This document shows, in pieces, positions 52,492 to 64,000 of a stretch of 64,000 bases of DNA. This DNA comes from Datisca glomerata (Eukaryota > Streptophyta > Magnoliopsida > Cucurbitales > Datiscaceae), in contig QANY01007306.1 of the NCBI GenBank assembly GCA_003255025.1, positions 1,164,707 to 1,228,706 on the forward strand. Reading direction: 5' to 3'. The notes below the pieces were generated by a model. It was not told the DNA's origin, did no database searches, and saw nothing but the letters and a program-made list of their open reading frames with translations. The position numbers and the translations under genes are program-made. The first letter of the stretch is position 1, and every line of letters begins with the position of its first letter.

Positions 52492-53364
52492 GTAATTTAA
52501 CTTCCTATGATAATGACCTGCACTTAAAGGTTAATGTACATACAGATATAAATAGGATTTATCTGAAAAATATAGTCAGTAATGACAGTGAGAGATACTA
52601 TATAGATTTTCTCTCCTTTGTCTTCTTTGTGTGTATTCCCTTTCATTATTAGTTATTGCTACATGAAATGAACATTGAAAACTTCACTGCATGGAAAATT
52701 TATTTTCTAGTAAGGCACAATGGTACAGAGAAATATCTATATCTGAATGAGAGAATTTGAAAACAAATTTGTTATATGCTGATGTACATAGCCTAAGGGA
52801 AAGCAAAAATTCATTGATGCTTTTTCTCTGGCGATTTATACATAACAGAGCATTCATCCTTTTTTGCCTCAAGCGAAAGCTGAAAATGCATCTAATCTGG
52901 CTGTTATTTCAGGTCTATGCTTGTAAGAGTCGAGAACGATATAGCAAAAGGTTTGAACTTGTAATCTTTTAACTTTGATCTGTTGTTATCTGTGTGAATA
53001 TAGTAGGTTTGAGTAGTTATGCTTATGTGATATGTGTTGATTTTCACTCTGAGCAAATATAGTATGCAATCTAGTTTTAGTTATGTTGCGTTTATGGATG
53101 TTATATTACATTGTTTAGTGAGGCATTTTAGCTATGTTCCAGAATTCTCAAGTAAAGGTTAGGTGTAGTGTGTGGCCTTGTGGGTTTTAGGCCTTTAAAG
53201 AACTTTCAGATGGTTGCATCTCTCTTTACAGGGAGGCGAGATTTTAGAACCGTCTATGGTTTTTAAGAAATTCAGTAGGTCATTAATATTTTCATATCTT
53301 ACTCTAGTTTTAATCTTTGTATGGTATAAAACCAGACAGAAGATTCTGGTCCTTTGTTAATTTT

Positions 53365-53572
53365 TTGGATACCTAAAACCACACCATGGCGGGGTCCTTA
53401 TGTCCCACACATGGACACCGAATCCCGGGGGAATCTAGCGCGGCAACCTTGCGCGACGAATTCCCACTTAAATTAAGTTTTGATCCCGAGGGGATTGTAT
53501 CTTGATCATTGCGCCTACCGCATAGTCATCGGCTCGCCCTAACCACTTAGCTACCAATAGGGGTGGTCACTT
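53365..53572 (-). mobile_element. SINE-like unit, array copy 1
   Basis: On the minus strand a tRNA-like head with A box TAGCTAAGTGG (about 53557) precedes a weaker B-box-like GATCAAGATACAATCCC. The unit ends near GGATACC. The same sequence recurs in the array at about 56713-56912, 58252-58450 and 59785-59992, with partial copies at 60145-60250, 61303-61405 and 62743-62880. No flanking duplication could be assigned. It was amplified together with the importin exons, not by separate insertions. Confidence 0.6.
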
Positions 53573-53763
53573 TGGGTAGTTATTGATCAAATTTTAAAAT
53601 TAGATGCACATTTTAGTGGGAAATGTCATCAATGTATGAATGGGAAAATTTAGTTGATTGCAGTTTAATCATGTCATTAGTAAGATTTTTATATCAACCT
53701 TTAACAACAACAATAATATATAATATATTGAATAATTATATATCTTTAATGTTATATCTCCAG

Positions 53764-53855
53764 GCATCTGCTGTTTCAGCAACATTTAACTTAAGCCAGA
53801 ATTGCACTTTACCTCATATAGTTGGAACTGTGAGCAAACTGCTTGTACTTCTCAG
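53764..53855 (+). pseudogene. Importin-5-like exon A (array copy 1)
   Basis: The 92-nt exon reads in part ATFNLSQNCTLPH and GTVSKLLVLL, matching the importin-5/importin-beta3 HEAT-repeat segment that in the intact protein reads around SENCTPEIL and VSKLLVLL. An AG acceptor precedes it and GTATAC follows. Other copies lie at about 57109, 58648, 60443, 61590 and 63029. Copies at 58648 and 61590 have lost the acceptor (CAG changed to CGG). Importin-5 carries nuclear import cargo; this exon alone cannot. Confidence 0.82.
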
Positions 53856-53975
53856 GTATACGGAGGGTAGGGGTTTATTAGGACATGTACAGTTGTTGTT
53901 CAATATATTTTGTCTGTTATGTTTTTCAATCAATATTCTATACATTAGTAAAATAATCCCATACATATGATGTAG

Positions 53976-54041
53976 AATGGAAAGCAAATTGTACAAAAGC
54001 GAGCCTTGACTGCTTTGGCTTCTATTCCTAATTCGTCTCAG
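53976..54041 (+). pseudogene. Importin-5-like exon B (array copy 1)
   Basis: The 66-nt segment codes NGKQIVQKRALTALASIPNS and two further residues. It matches the importin-5 stretch with the NGKQ and ALTALA motifs at the same length, bounded by AG and GT. In this copy the acceptor is TGTAG; other copies have TGCAG. Exon D follows at 54123-54207, opening with EHFQK as in importin-5. Copies of B recur at each array unit. Confidence 0.85.
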
Positions 54042-55408
54042 GTATTTTCATGAAAAATTTCTTGGCTATCAATTTTTTGTCGTTGAGAGAGAATGACACA
54101 TATAGTGCATTGTCGTCCTCAGGAGCATTTCCAAAAAAGCTAATACTATGACAAGAACAGATTGCGGCCCTTCTGTTCATGTACTTTGGGACTAGAGAAG
54201 ACAAAAGGTAGTCAGTTTTTGCTCAAATGTTTTTCGTGGTTTTTTGTTTGGTTTAGACCTATGAATTAACTATTACTCTTTTTTTGTAATTTTCAGATTT
54301 TGGTGGCTGTTGATATGATCCTAAATTTTTATCGATGAGGAAAATGAAAAAGTAGGAAAAAAGGGAAAAAGAAAGTAAAGAAAAAAAGAGAGAAGAAAAA
54401 AAAAGAAAAAAAAAGAAAGAAAGAAAAGAAAAGAAATAAAAAAAGGAAGAAAAGAAAAAAAGAAAAGAAAAAAAGAAAAGAAACAAAGAAAAGAAACAAA
54501 GCAAAAGGGAAAACGGAAAAAAAGAAAGATTTGTTGGCTTTTGGTTGAGAAGCATGAATGCTAAACTTGCTCCTGAAAACTTATTACGGCTTTGTTTGGA
54601 GCATGAGGAGAAATTTGTTACAGCTCAATGCGACGCTTGCAGGTACAATTTTTTTATGAGGTTGTACTTGTGTTTTATATTTGTTTAGTTGTTTTTGTAG
54701 ATTTTATATTAGTACTCTGATTTCTTATGAAAGGTCTCAGGTTAGGCTAAATACTTTTGTGCAGGATCAAAACACATTTGCAGTATGAGAAATGGTGTGG
54801 CTTCTTGGTCGTCTTCGCGAGTGGGTTTTCCCCGTATTGCATCAGCATATCATTATAGTCTTCAGAAAATATTGGAAATATTTGAAATGCTGTTAAATAT
54901 TCTTATAAATGCCGCTCTTGCTAATTGACCAACAAAAAGAACCCCTCTTGTTAAGGTATAATGATTTCAGCTATCTGCGATTTTTTCGGTTACTGATTTG
55001 TTTGTGTTGTTCTTTTAATGTAATTTCTGTCTGGATATGCATATTATTAGTGATTTTAGAGCTGCTAAATGTCTCTCTCTCTTTCTGTTGTCGTTTCAGC
55101 CACTCTCCAAACCTCACCTCCTACGGGCTGAAAATTTTGAATATGCCATATTACTGCGTTTTTTTACGTGTGAACTGATTGATTATACTAATTTGAGTGT
55201 TTTCTGGAGAAGGATCTCAACTATCCCAAATCTATTTATATTGATGTTTGCCTCAGAAATAAAAGCGCACTATTTTCTTTGGAACGGAACTTGTATGAGA
55301 ATATACATCGAGAAAGTGCTATGATATGTGGTAAATGATACTCATTGTTATTATGATTTGATGATATGTGGTGAACTCTGTGACCTCTAACATGTTGCTA
55401 CTTTCAGG

Positions 55409-55582
55409 TAATGGCGATGGACTTGAGCACATTTGGAGATCCACATCCTCATGTGAGGTGGCAGCTATTAATGTGTTTGGACAACTACTGATTTGTGTCC
55501 AGATTTGCAAGTTTAAGACCATAAACAGGAGATGCCGGCACTATCTGCAACACTGGATGATTTCAAGAATCCTAAAGTAAAG
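55409..55582 (+). pseudogene. Importin-5-like exon E (only in unit 2)
   Basis: Reading with two frameshifts gives FGDPHPHVRW, then AINVFGQL, then TDLCPDL and MPALSATLDDFKNPKVK. This is the importin-5 segment directly upstream of exon A. A one-base loss after the VRW codons, a second shift and one in-frame TAA make it non-coding. An AG (CTTTCAG) precedes it and GTTAG follows. It shows what the array units descend from. Confidence 0.85.
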
Positions 55583-56059
55583 GTTAGTTGTAATGTGTGG
55601 CCATGTGGGTTTTAGGCCTTTAATGAACTTCCAGATGGTTGCATCTCTCTTGACAGGGAGGTGAGATTTTAGTACCGTCTATAGTAAAATAATCCCATAA
55701 ATATGATGCAGAATGGAAAGCAAATTGTACAAAAGCGAGCCTTGACTGCTTTGGCTACTATTCCTAACTCCTCTCAGGTATTTCCATGAAAAATTTCTTG
55801 GCTGTCAATTTTTTGTGTCGATAGTGAGAATGACACATGGTGCATTGTCGTCCTCAGGAGCATTTCCAAAAATGCTAATACTATGACGAGAACAGATTGT
55901 GGCCCTTAATTCATGTACTTTGGGACTAGAGATGACAAAAGGTAGTCAGTTTTTGCTCAAATGTTTTTCGTGGTTTTTTGTTTGGTTTAGACCAATGAAT
56001 TAACTATTACTCTTTTTTTGTACTTTTCAGATTTTGGTGGCTGTTGACATGATCCTAAA

Positions 56060-56292
56060 TTTTTATCGATGAGAAAAATGAAAAAGTAGGAAAAAAGGGA
56101 AAAAAGGGAAAAAAGGGAAAAAATAAAGAAAAGAAAAGAAAGAGAAAGAAAAAAAAGAAAGAAAGAAAGAAAAGAAAAGAAAAAAAAGGAAAGAAACGAA
56201 AAAAAAGAGAACAAAAAAACAGAAGAAAAAAAGAGAGAAAAAAGGAAGAGAAAAGAAGAAAAGAAAAAAAAGGCAAAAGGGAAAAAAAAAGA
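56060..56292. repeat. GA/AAAG-rich low-complexity tract (array copy)
   Basis: Each array unit contains a purine tract of roughly 130-230 bp built from AAAGA and GAAAA. It is seen at about 49448, 54340, 56070, 57690, 59230, 61020, 62165 and 63605. Length and phase differ between copies. Open frames rich in Lys/Glu or Phe/Leu that cross it are artefacts of composition. Confidence 0.9.
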
Positions 56293-57839
56293 TTTGTTGG
56301 CTTTAGCTGGGGAGCATGAATGCTAAACTTGATCCCGAAAAATTATTACGGCATTGTTTGGAGCATGAGAAGAAATTTGTTGCAGCTCAATGCAACACTT
56401 GCAGGTACAATTTTTTTATGAGGTTGTACTTGTGTTTTATATTTGTTTAGTTGTTTTTGTGTTTTTTATATTAGTGCTCTGGTTTTTTAAGAAAGGTGTC
56501 TCAGGTTAGTTGTAGTGTGTGGCCATGTGGGTTTTAGGCCTTTAAAGAACTTCCAGATGGGTTGCATCTCTCTTTACGGGGAGGCGAGATTTTAGCACCG
56601 TCCATGGTTTTTAAGAAATTCAGTAGGTTATAAATATTCACATTTCTTACTCTAGTTTTAATCTTTTTATCCTATAAAACTAGACAGAAAATTCTGCCCT
56701 TTTGTTAATTTTTTGGATACCTGGAACAACACCATGGTGGGGTCCTTATGTCCCACGGATGGACACCGAATCCCGGGGGAATCTAGCGCGGAAACCTTGC
56801 GCGACGGATTACCACTTAAATTAAGTCTTGATCCCGGGGGGATTGTATCTTGACCATTGCGCCTATCACACAGTCATCGACTCGTCCTAACCACTGGGCT
56901 ACCAATAGGGGGGTCACTTTGGGTAGTTGTTCATCAAATTTTAAAATTAGTTGCACATTATACTGGGGAATGTCGTCAACGCATGAATGGGGAAATTTAG
57001 ATGTTAATATTGCAGTTTAATCATGTCATAGGTAAGATTTCTATATCAACCTTTAACAACAACAATAATATATTGATTACTTATATATCTTTAATGGTAT
57101 ATCTACAGGCACATGCTGTTTCAGCAGCTTTTAACTTAAGCCAGAATTGCACTCTACCTCATATAGTTGGAACCGTGAGCAAACTTCTTGTACTATTCAG
57201 GTATACTGACGGAAGGGGTTTATTAGGACATGTACAGTTGTTGTTCAATATATGTTGTCTGTTATGTTTTTCAATCAATATCCTATACATTAGTAAAATA
57301 ATCCCATACATATGATGCAGAATGGAAAGCAAATTGTACAAAAGCGAGCCTTGACTGGTTTGGCTACTATTCCTAACTCGTCTCAGGTATTACCATGAAA
57401 AATTTCTTGGCTATCAATTTTTTGTCGTTGAGAGTGAGAATGACACATGGTGCATTGTCGTCCTCAGGAGCATTTCCAAAAATGCTAATACCATGACGAG
57501 AACAGATTTCGGCCCTTCTGTTCATGTACTTTGAGGCTAGAGATGACAAAAGGTAGTCAGTCTTTGCTCAAATGTTTTTCGTGATTTTTTGTTTGGTTTA
57601 GACCTATGAATTAACTATTACTCTTTTTTTGTAATTTTCAGATTTTGGTGGCTGTTGATATGATCCTAAATTTTTATCGATGAGAAAAATGAAAAAGTAG
57701 GAAAAAAGGGAAAAAAAAGAACAGAAAAGAAAGAGATGAAAAGAAAAGAAAGAAAAGAAAAGAAATAATAAAGGAAAGAGAAGAAAAAAAGAAGTGAAAA
57801 AAAAAAGAGAAAAGAAAAGAAAAAAAAAGATTTGTTGGC

Positions 57840-57942
57840 TTTAGCTGGGGAAGCATGAATACTAAACTTGATCCTGAAAACTTATTACGGCTTTGTTTGG
57901 AGCATGAGGAGAAATTTGTTACAGCTCAATGCGACGCTCGCA
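57840..57942 (+). other. Exon-like segment C (array copy)
   Basis: A conserved open stretch, KLDPENLLRLCLEHEEKFVT then AQCDAR, ends at a GTACAA donor-like site. It occurs in every unit (about 49605, 54560, 56320, 57865, 59405, 61210, 62355, 63815). I do not recognise the protein. It follows the GA-rich tract. It may be another exon of the same importin-like parent or of a neighbouring gene. Confidence 0.5.
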
Positions 57943-60900
57943 GGTACAAATTGTTTATGAGGTTGTAATTGTGTTTCATATTTGTTTAGTTGTTTTTGTG
58001 TTTTTTATATTAGTGCTCTGGTTTTTTAAGAAAGGTGTCTCAGGTTAGTTGTAGTGTGTGGCCATGTGGGTTTTAGGCCTTTAAAGAACTTCCAGATGGG
58101 TTGCATCTCTCTTTACGGGGAGGCGAGATTTTAGCACCGTCCATGGTTTTTAAGAAATTCAGTAGGTTATAAATATTCGCATTTCTTACTCTAGTTTTAA
58201 TCTTTTTATCCTATAAAACTAGACAGAAAATTCTGCTCTTTTGTTAATTTTTTGGATACCTTGAACAACACCATGGTGGGGTCCTTATGTCCCACGGATG
58301 GACACCGAATCCCGGGGGAATCTAGCGCGGAAACCTTGCGCGACGGATTACCACTTAAATTAAGTCTTGATCCCGGGGGGATTGTATCTTGACCATTGCG
58401 CCTATCACACAGTCATCGACTTGTCCTAACCACTGGGCTACCAATAGGGGGGTCACTTTGGGTAGTTGTTCATCAAATTTTAAAATTAGTTGCACATTAT
58501 ACTAGGGAATGTCGTCAACGCATGAATGGGGAAATTTAGATGTTAATATTGCAGTTTAATCATGTCATAGGTAAGATTTCTATATCAACCTTTAACAACA
58601 ACAATAATATATTGATTACTTATATATCTTTAATGGTATATCTACGGGCACATGCTGTTTCAGCAGCTTTTAACTTAAGCCAGAATTGCACTCTACCTCA
58701 TATGGTTGGAACCGTGAGCAAACTTCTTGTACTATTCAGGTATACTGACGGAAGGGGTTTATTAGGACATGTACAGTTGTTGTTCAATATATGTTGTCTG
58801 TTATGTTTTTCAATCAATATCCTATACATTAGTAAAATAATCCCATACATATGATGCAGAATGGAAAGCAAATTGTACAAAAGCGAGCCTTGACTGGTTT
58901 GGCTACTATTCCTAACTCGTCTCAGGTATTACCATGAAAAATTTCTTGGCTATCAATTTTTTGTCGTTGAGAGTGAGAATGACACATGGTGCATTGTCGT
59001 CCTCAGGAGCATTTCCAGAAATGCTAATACCATGACGAGAACAGATTTCGGCCCTTCTGTTCATGTACTTTGAGGCTAGAGATGACAAAAGGTAGTCAGT
59101 CTTTGCTCAAATGTTTTTCGTGCTTTTTTGTTTGGTTTAGACCTATGAATTAACTATTACTCTTTTTTTGTAATTTTCAGATTTTGGTGGCTGTTGATAT
59201 GATCCTAAATTTTTATCGATGAGAAAAATGAAAAAGTAGGAAAAAAGGGAAAAAAAAGAAAAGAAAAGAAAGAGATGAAAAAAAAAGAAAGAAACGAAAG
59301 AAATAATAAAGGAAAGAGAAGAAAAAAAGAGAGAAAAAAAAAAGAGAAAAAAGAAAAGAAAAAAAAAGATTTGTTGGCTTTAGCTGGGGAAGCATGAATG
59401 CTAAACTTGATCCTGAAAACTTATTACGGCTTTGTTTGGAGCATGAGGAGAAATTTGTTACAGCTCAATGCGACGCTTGCAGGTACAAATTTTTTATGAG
59501 GTTGTACTTGTGTTTTATATTTGTTTAGTTGTTTTTGTGGTTTTATATTCGTGCTCTGGTTTTTTAAGAAAGGTGTCTCAGGTTAGTTGTAGTGTGTGGC
59601 CATGTGGGTTTTAGGCCTTTAAAGAACTTCCAGATGGGTTGCATCTCTCTTTACGGGGAGGCGAGATTTTAGTACCGTCCATGGTTTTAAGAAAATTCAG
59701 TAGGTTATAAATTTTCGCATTTCTTACTCTAGTTTTAATCTTTTTATCGTATAAAACTAGACAGAAAATTCTGCTCTTTTGTTAATTTTTTGGATACCTT
59801 GAACAACACCATGGTGGGGTCCTTATGTCCCACGGATGGACACCGAATCCCGGGGGAATCTAGCGCGGAAACCTTGCGCGACGGATTCCCACTTAAATTA
59901 AGTCTTGATCCCGGGGGGATTGTATCTTGACCATTGCGCCTATCACACAGTCATCGACTCGTCCTAACCACTGGGCTACCAATAGGGGGGTCACTTTGGG
60001 TAGTTGTTCATCAAATTTTAAAATTAGTTGCACATTATACTGGGGAATGTCGTCAACGCATGAATGGGGAAATTTAGATGTTAATATTGCAGTTTAATCA
60101 TGTCATAGGTAAGATTTCTATATCAACCTTTAACAACAACAATNCCACTTAAATTAAGTCTTGATCCCGGGGGGATTGTATCTTGACCATTGCGCCTATC
60201 ACACAGTCATCGGCTCGTCCTAACCACTGGGCTACCAATAGGGGTGGTCACTTTGGGTAGTTGTTCATCAAATTTTAAAATTAGTTGCACAATATACTGG
60301 GGAATGTCGTCAACGCATGAATGGGGAAATTTAGTTGTTAATATTGCAGTTTAATCATGTCATAGGTAAGATTTTTATATCAACCTTTAACAACAACAAT
60401 AATATATTGATTACTTATATATCTTTAATGGTATATCTACAGGCACATGCTGTTTCAGCAGCTTTTAACTTAAGCCAGAATTGCACTCTACCTCATATGG
60501 TTGGAACCGTGAGCAAACTTATTGTACTTCTCAGGTATACTGAGGGAAGGGGTTTATTAGGACATGTACAGTTGTTGTTCAATATATGTTGTATGTTATC
60601 TTTTTCAATCAATATCCTATACATTAGTAAAATAATCCCATACATATGATGCAGAATGGAAAGCAAATTGTACAAAAGCTAGCCTTGACTGCTTTGGCTA
60701 CTATTCCTAACTCGTCTCAGGTATTACCATGAAAAATTTCTTGGCTATCAATTTTTTGTCGTTGAGAGTGAGAATGACACATGGTGCATTGTCGTCCTCA
60801 GGAGCATTTCCAAAAATGCTAATACCATGACGAGAACAGATTTCGGCCCTTCTGTTCATGTACTTTGAGGCTAGAGATGACAAAAGGTAGTCAGTTTTTG

Positions 60901-63900
60901 CTCAAATGTTTTTCGTGATTTTTTGTTTGGTTTAGACCTATGAATTAACTATTACTCTTGTTTTGTAATTTTCAGATTTTGGTGGCTGTTGATATGATCC
61001 TAAATTTTTATCGATGAGAAAAATGAAAAAGTAGGAAAAAAGGGATAAAAAGAAAAGAAAAGAAAGAGAAGAAAAAAAAAGAAAGAAAAGAAAAGAAATA
61101 AAAAAGGAAAGAGAAGAAAAAAAGAGAAGAAAAAAAGAGAGAAAAAAAGAAGAGAAAAAAGAAAGAAAAGAAAAGATTTGTTGGCTTTAGCTGGGGAAGG
61201 AAGAATGCTAAACTTGATCCTGAAAACTTATTATGGCTTTGTTTGGAGCATGGGTACAAATTTGTTACAGCTCAATGCGACGCTTGCAGGTACAAATTTT
61301 TTAAGTTTTGATCCCGAGGGGATTGTATCTTGATCATTGCGCCTATCGCATAGTCATCGGCTCGTCCTAACCACTTAGCTACCAATAGGGGTGGTCACTT
61401 TGGGTAGTTATTGATCAAATTTTAAAATTAGATGCACATTTTAGTGGGAAATGTCATCAATGTATGAATGGGAAAATTTAGTTGTTAATATTGCAGTTTA
61501 ATCATGTCATTAGTAAGATTTTTATATCAACCTTTAACAACAACAATAATATATTGATTACTTATATATCTTTAATGGTATATCTACGGGCACATGCTGT
61601 TTCAGCAGCTTTTAACTTAAGCCAGAATTGCACTCTACCTCATATGGTTGGAACCGTGAGCAAACTTCTTGTACTATTCAGGTATACTGAGGGAAGGGGT
61701 TTATTAGGACATGTACAGTTGTTGTTCAATATATGTTGTATGTTATCTTTTTCAATCAATATCCTATACATTAGTAAAATAATCCCATACATATGATGCA
61801 GAATGGAAAGCAAATTGTACAAAAGCTAGCCTTGACTGCTTTGGCTACTATTCCTAACTCGTCTCAGGTATTACCATGAAAAATTTCTTGGCTATCAATT
61901 TTTTGTCGTTGAGAGTGAGAATGACACATGGTGCATTGTCGTCCTCAGGAGCATTTCCAAAAATGCTAATACCATGACGAGAACAGATTTCGGCCCTTCT
62001 GTTCATGTACTTTGAGGCTAGAGATGACAAAAGGTAGTCAGTTTTTGCTCAAATGTTTTTCGTGATTTTTTGTTTGGTTTAGACCTATGAATTAACTATT
62101 ACTCTTGTTTTGTAATTTTCAGATTTTGGTGGCTGTTGATATGATCCTAAATTTTTATCGATGAGAAAAATGAAAAAGTACGAAAAAAGGGATAAAAAGA
62201 AAAGAAAAGAAAGAGAAGAAAAAAAAAGAAAGAAAAGAAAAGAAATAAAAAAGGAAAGAGACGAAAAAAAGAGAAGAAAAAAAGAGAGAAAAAAAGAAGA
62301 GAAAAAAGAAAAGAAAAAAAAAGATTTGTTGGCTTTAGCTGGGGAAGCATGAATGCTAAACTTGATCCTACAAAATTATTACGGCTTTGTTTGGAGCATG
62401 AGGAGAAATTTGTTCAGCTCAATGCGACGCTCGCAGGTACAAATTGTTTATGAGGTTGTACTTGTGTTTCATATTTGTTTAGTTGTTTTTGTGTTTTTTA
62501 TATTAGTGCTCTGGTTTTTTAAGAAAGGTGTCTCAGGTTAGTTGTAGTGTGTGGCCATGTGGGTTTTAGGCCTTTAAAGAACTTCCAGATGGGTTGCATC
62601 TCTCTTTACGGGGAGGCGAGATTTTAGCACCGTCCATGGTTTTAAGAAAATTCAGTAGGTTATAAATTTTCGCATTTCTTACTCTAGTTTTAATCTTTTT
62701 ATCGTATAAAACTAGACAGAAGATTCTGGTCTTTTGTTAATTTTTTGGATACCTGGAACAACACCATGGCGGGGTCCTTATGTCCCACAGATGGACACCG
62801 AATTCCGGGGGAATCTAGCGCGGAAACCTTGCGCGACGGATTCCCACTTAAATTAAGTCTTGATCCCGGGGGGATTGTATACTGGGGAATGTCATCAACG
62901 CATGATTGGGGAAATTTAGTTGTTAATATTGCAGTTTAATCATTTCATAGGTAAGGCTTTTAATATCAACCTTTAACAACAACAATAATATATTGATTAC
63001 TTATATATCTTTAATGGTATATCTACAGGCACATGCTGTTTCAGCAGCTTTTAACTTAAGCCAGAATTGCACTCTACCTCATATAGTTGGAACCGTGAGC
63101 AAACTTCTTATACTATTCAGGTATACGGAGGGAAGGGGTTTATTAGGACATGTACAGTTGTTGTTCAATATATGTTGTCTGTTATGTTTTTCATCAATAT
63201 CCTATACATTAGTAAAATAATCCCATCCATATGATGCAGAATGGAAAGCAAATTGTACAAAAGCGAGCCTTGACTGCTTTGGCTACTATTCCTAACTCGT
63301 CTCAGGTATTTCCATGAAAAATTTCTTGGCTATCAATTTTTTGTCGTTGAGAGTGAGAATGACACATGGTGCATTGTCGTTTTTCAGGAGCATTTCCAAA
63401 AATGCTAATACCATGAGGAGAACAGATTTCGGCCCTTCTGTTCGTGTACTTTAGGACTAGAGATGGCAAAAGGTAGTCAGTTTTTGCTCAAATGTTTTTC
63501 GTGATTTTTTGTTTGGTTTAGACCTATGAATTAACTATACCCTTTTTTTGTAATTTTCAGATTTTGGTGGCTGTTGATATGATCCTAAATTTTTATCGAT
63601 GAGAAAAATAAAAAAGTAGTAAAAAAGGGAAAAGAGAAAAGAAAAGAAAAGAAAGAGAAGAAAAAAAAAGAAAGAAAGAAAGAAAAGAAAGGAAATAAAA
63701 AAGGACAGAGAAGAAAAAAAGAGAAAATTAAGAGAGAAAAAAAGAGAGAAAAAAAGAAGAGAAAAAAGAAAAGAAAAAAAAAGATTTGTTGGCTTTAGCT
63801 GGGGAAGCATGAATGCTAAACTTGATCCTGAAAACTTATTACGGCTTTGTTTGGAGCATGAGGAGAAATTTGTTACAGCTCAATGCGACGCTTGCAGGTA

Positions 63901-64000
63901 CAAATTTTTTATGAGGTTGTACTTGTGTTTTGTATTTGTTTAGTTGTTTTTGTGGTTTTATATTAGTCTCTGTTTTTTTAAGAAAGGTGTCTCAGGTTAG

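Larger units (their letters stand above)
53360..64000 (+). repeat. Tandem array of importin-derived units
   Basis: Seven tandem units follow one another. Using the exon that starts AATGGAAAGC as a marker, they start at 53976, about 55710, 57320, 58860, 60655, 61802 and 63240, giving periods of about 1.15-1.8 kb. A standard unit holds SINE, exon A, exon B, exon D, a GA-rich tract of variable length, exon-like C, then a junction to the sequence GGTTAGTTGTAGTGTGTGG. Units near 57.3 and 58.9 kb are nearly identical, so amplification is recent. Unit 2 lacks exon A and carries another importin exon at 55409. The array continues past the window edge. Confidence 0.9.

Noticed and set aside
57001..57315. 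A 104-codon frame repeated in several array units as a real small gene family
   Set aside because: It runs across the exon A borders into introns; only the exon A part has importin similarity and it is bounded by splice sites.

Overview
This is plant nuclear DNA, almost certainly from a eudicot. The evidence is GT-AG introns, tRNA-derived SINEs, LINE, TRIM, MULE, CACTA and Helitron remnants, and a complete plant-type RECQL2 gene. The species cannot be fixed from the sequence. Most of the window is nested transposable-element DNA around one intact gene; two single-base N runs (12694, 60144) mark assembly uncertainty.

Region by region. 1-2506: degenerate LTR-retrotransposon terminal repeat in minus orientation. 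2510-3400: LINE RNase H remnant. 3400-4620: short hairpins and an old TRIM array. 5030-15587: a large Mutator-like element (MULE-1) with TIRs, a decayed MURA transposase (6217-8694) and a plant mobile domain (PMD/MAIN-like) gene (8948-14978). The PMD gene is split exactly by a 3.96-kb CACTA element (9226-13183, TSD TAC), which itself carries an intron-containing fragment of a receptor-like kinase gene.

16344-34153: RECQL2, a RecQ DNA helicase gene on the minus strand. I could assemble 20 exons into an uninterrupted 706-codon frame. Its introns hold a tandem TRIM array (20007-20720, TSD CAAAT), LINE fragments, a SINE (31093-31320) and a 156-bp foldback. 34496-42746: a second MULE (MULE-2) starting 343 bp upstream of the RECQL2 start codon, with a ULP1-like protease gene (plus strand) opposite a MURA transposase (minus strand), and a possible organelle-derived insert at about 37150-37840. 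42846-44716: a third, short MULE (MULE-3) with a FAR1-type remnant and a 9-bp TSD. 44770-46190: LINE RT fragment and a second copy of the LTR seen at the left edge.

46200-48080: AT-rich DNA ending in a Helitron-like 3' terminus. 48560-53300: short tandem repeats, a decayed importin-like segment and a CDKD (CDK-activating kinase) pseudogene with a SINE inserted inside an exon. 53360-64000: a tandem array of units of about 1.15-1.8 kb derived from exons of an importin-5/importin-beta3-like gene plus a SINE and GA-rich tracts; it runs off the right edge.

Only RECQL2 looks like a functional host gene. The most notable features are the nested CACTA-in-PMD-in-MULE arrangement, the two large MULEs that each carry their own family of dispersed short palindromes, the single-TSD TRIM array inside RECQL2, and the importin exon array.
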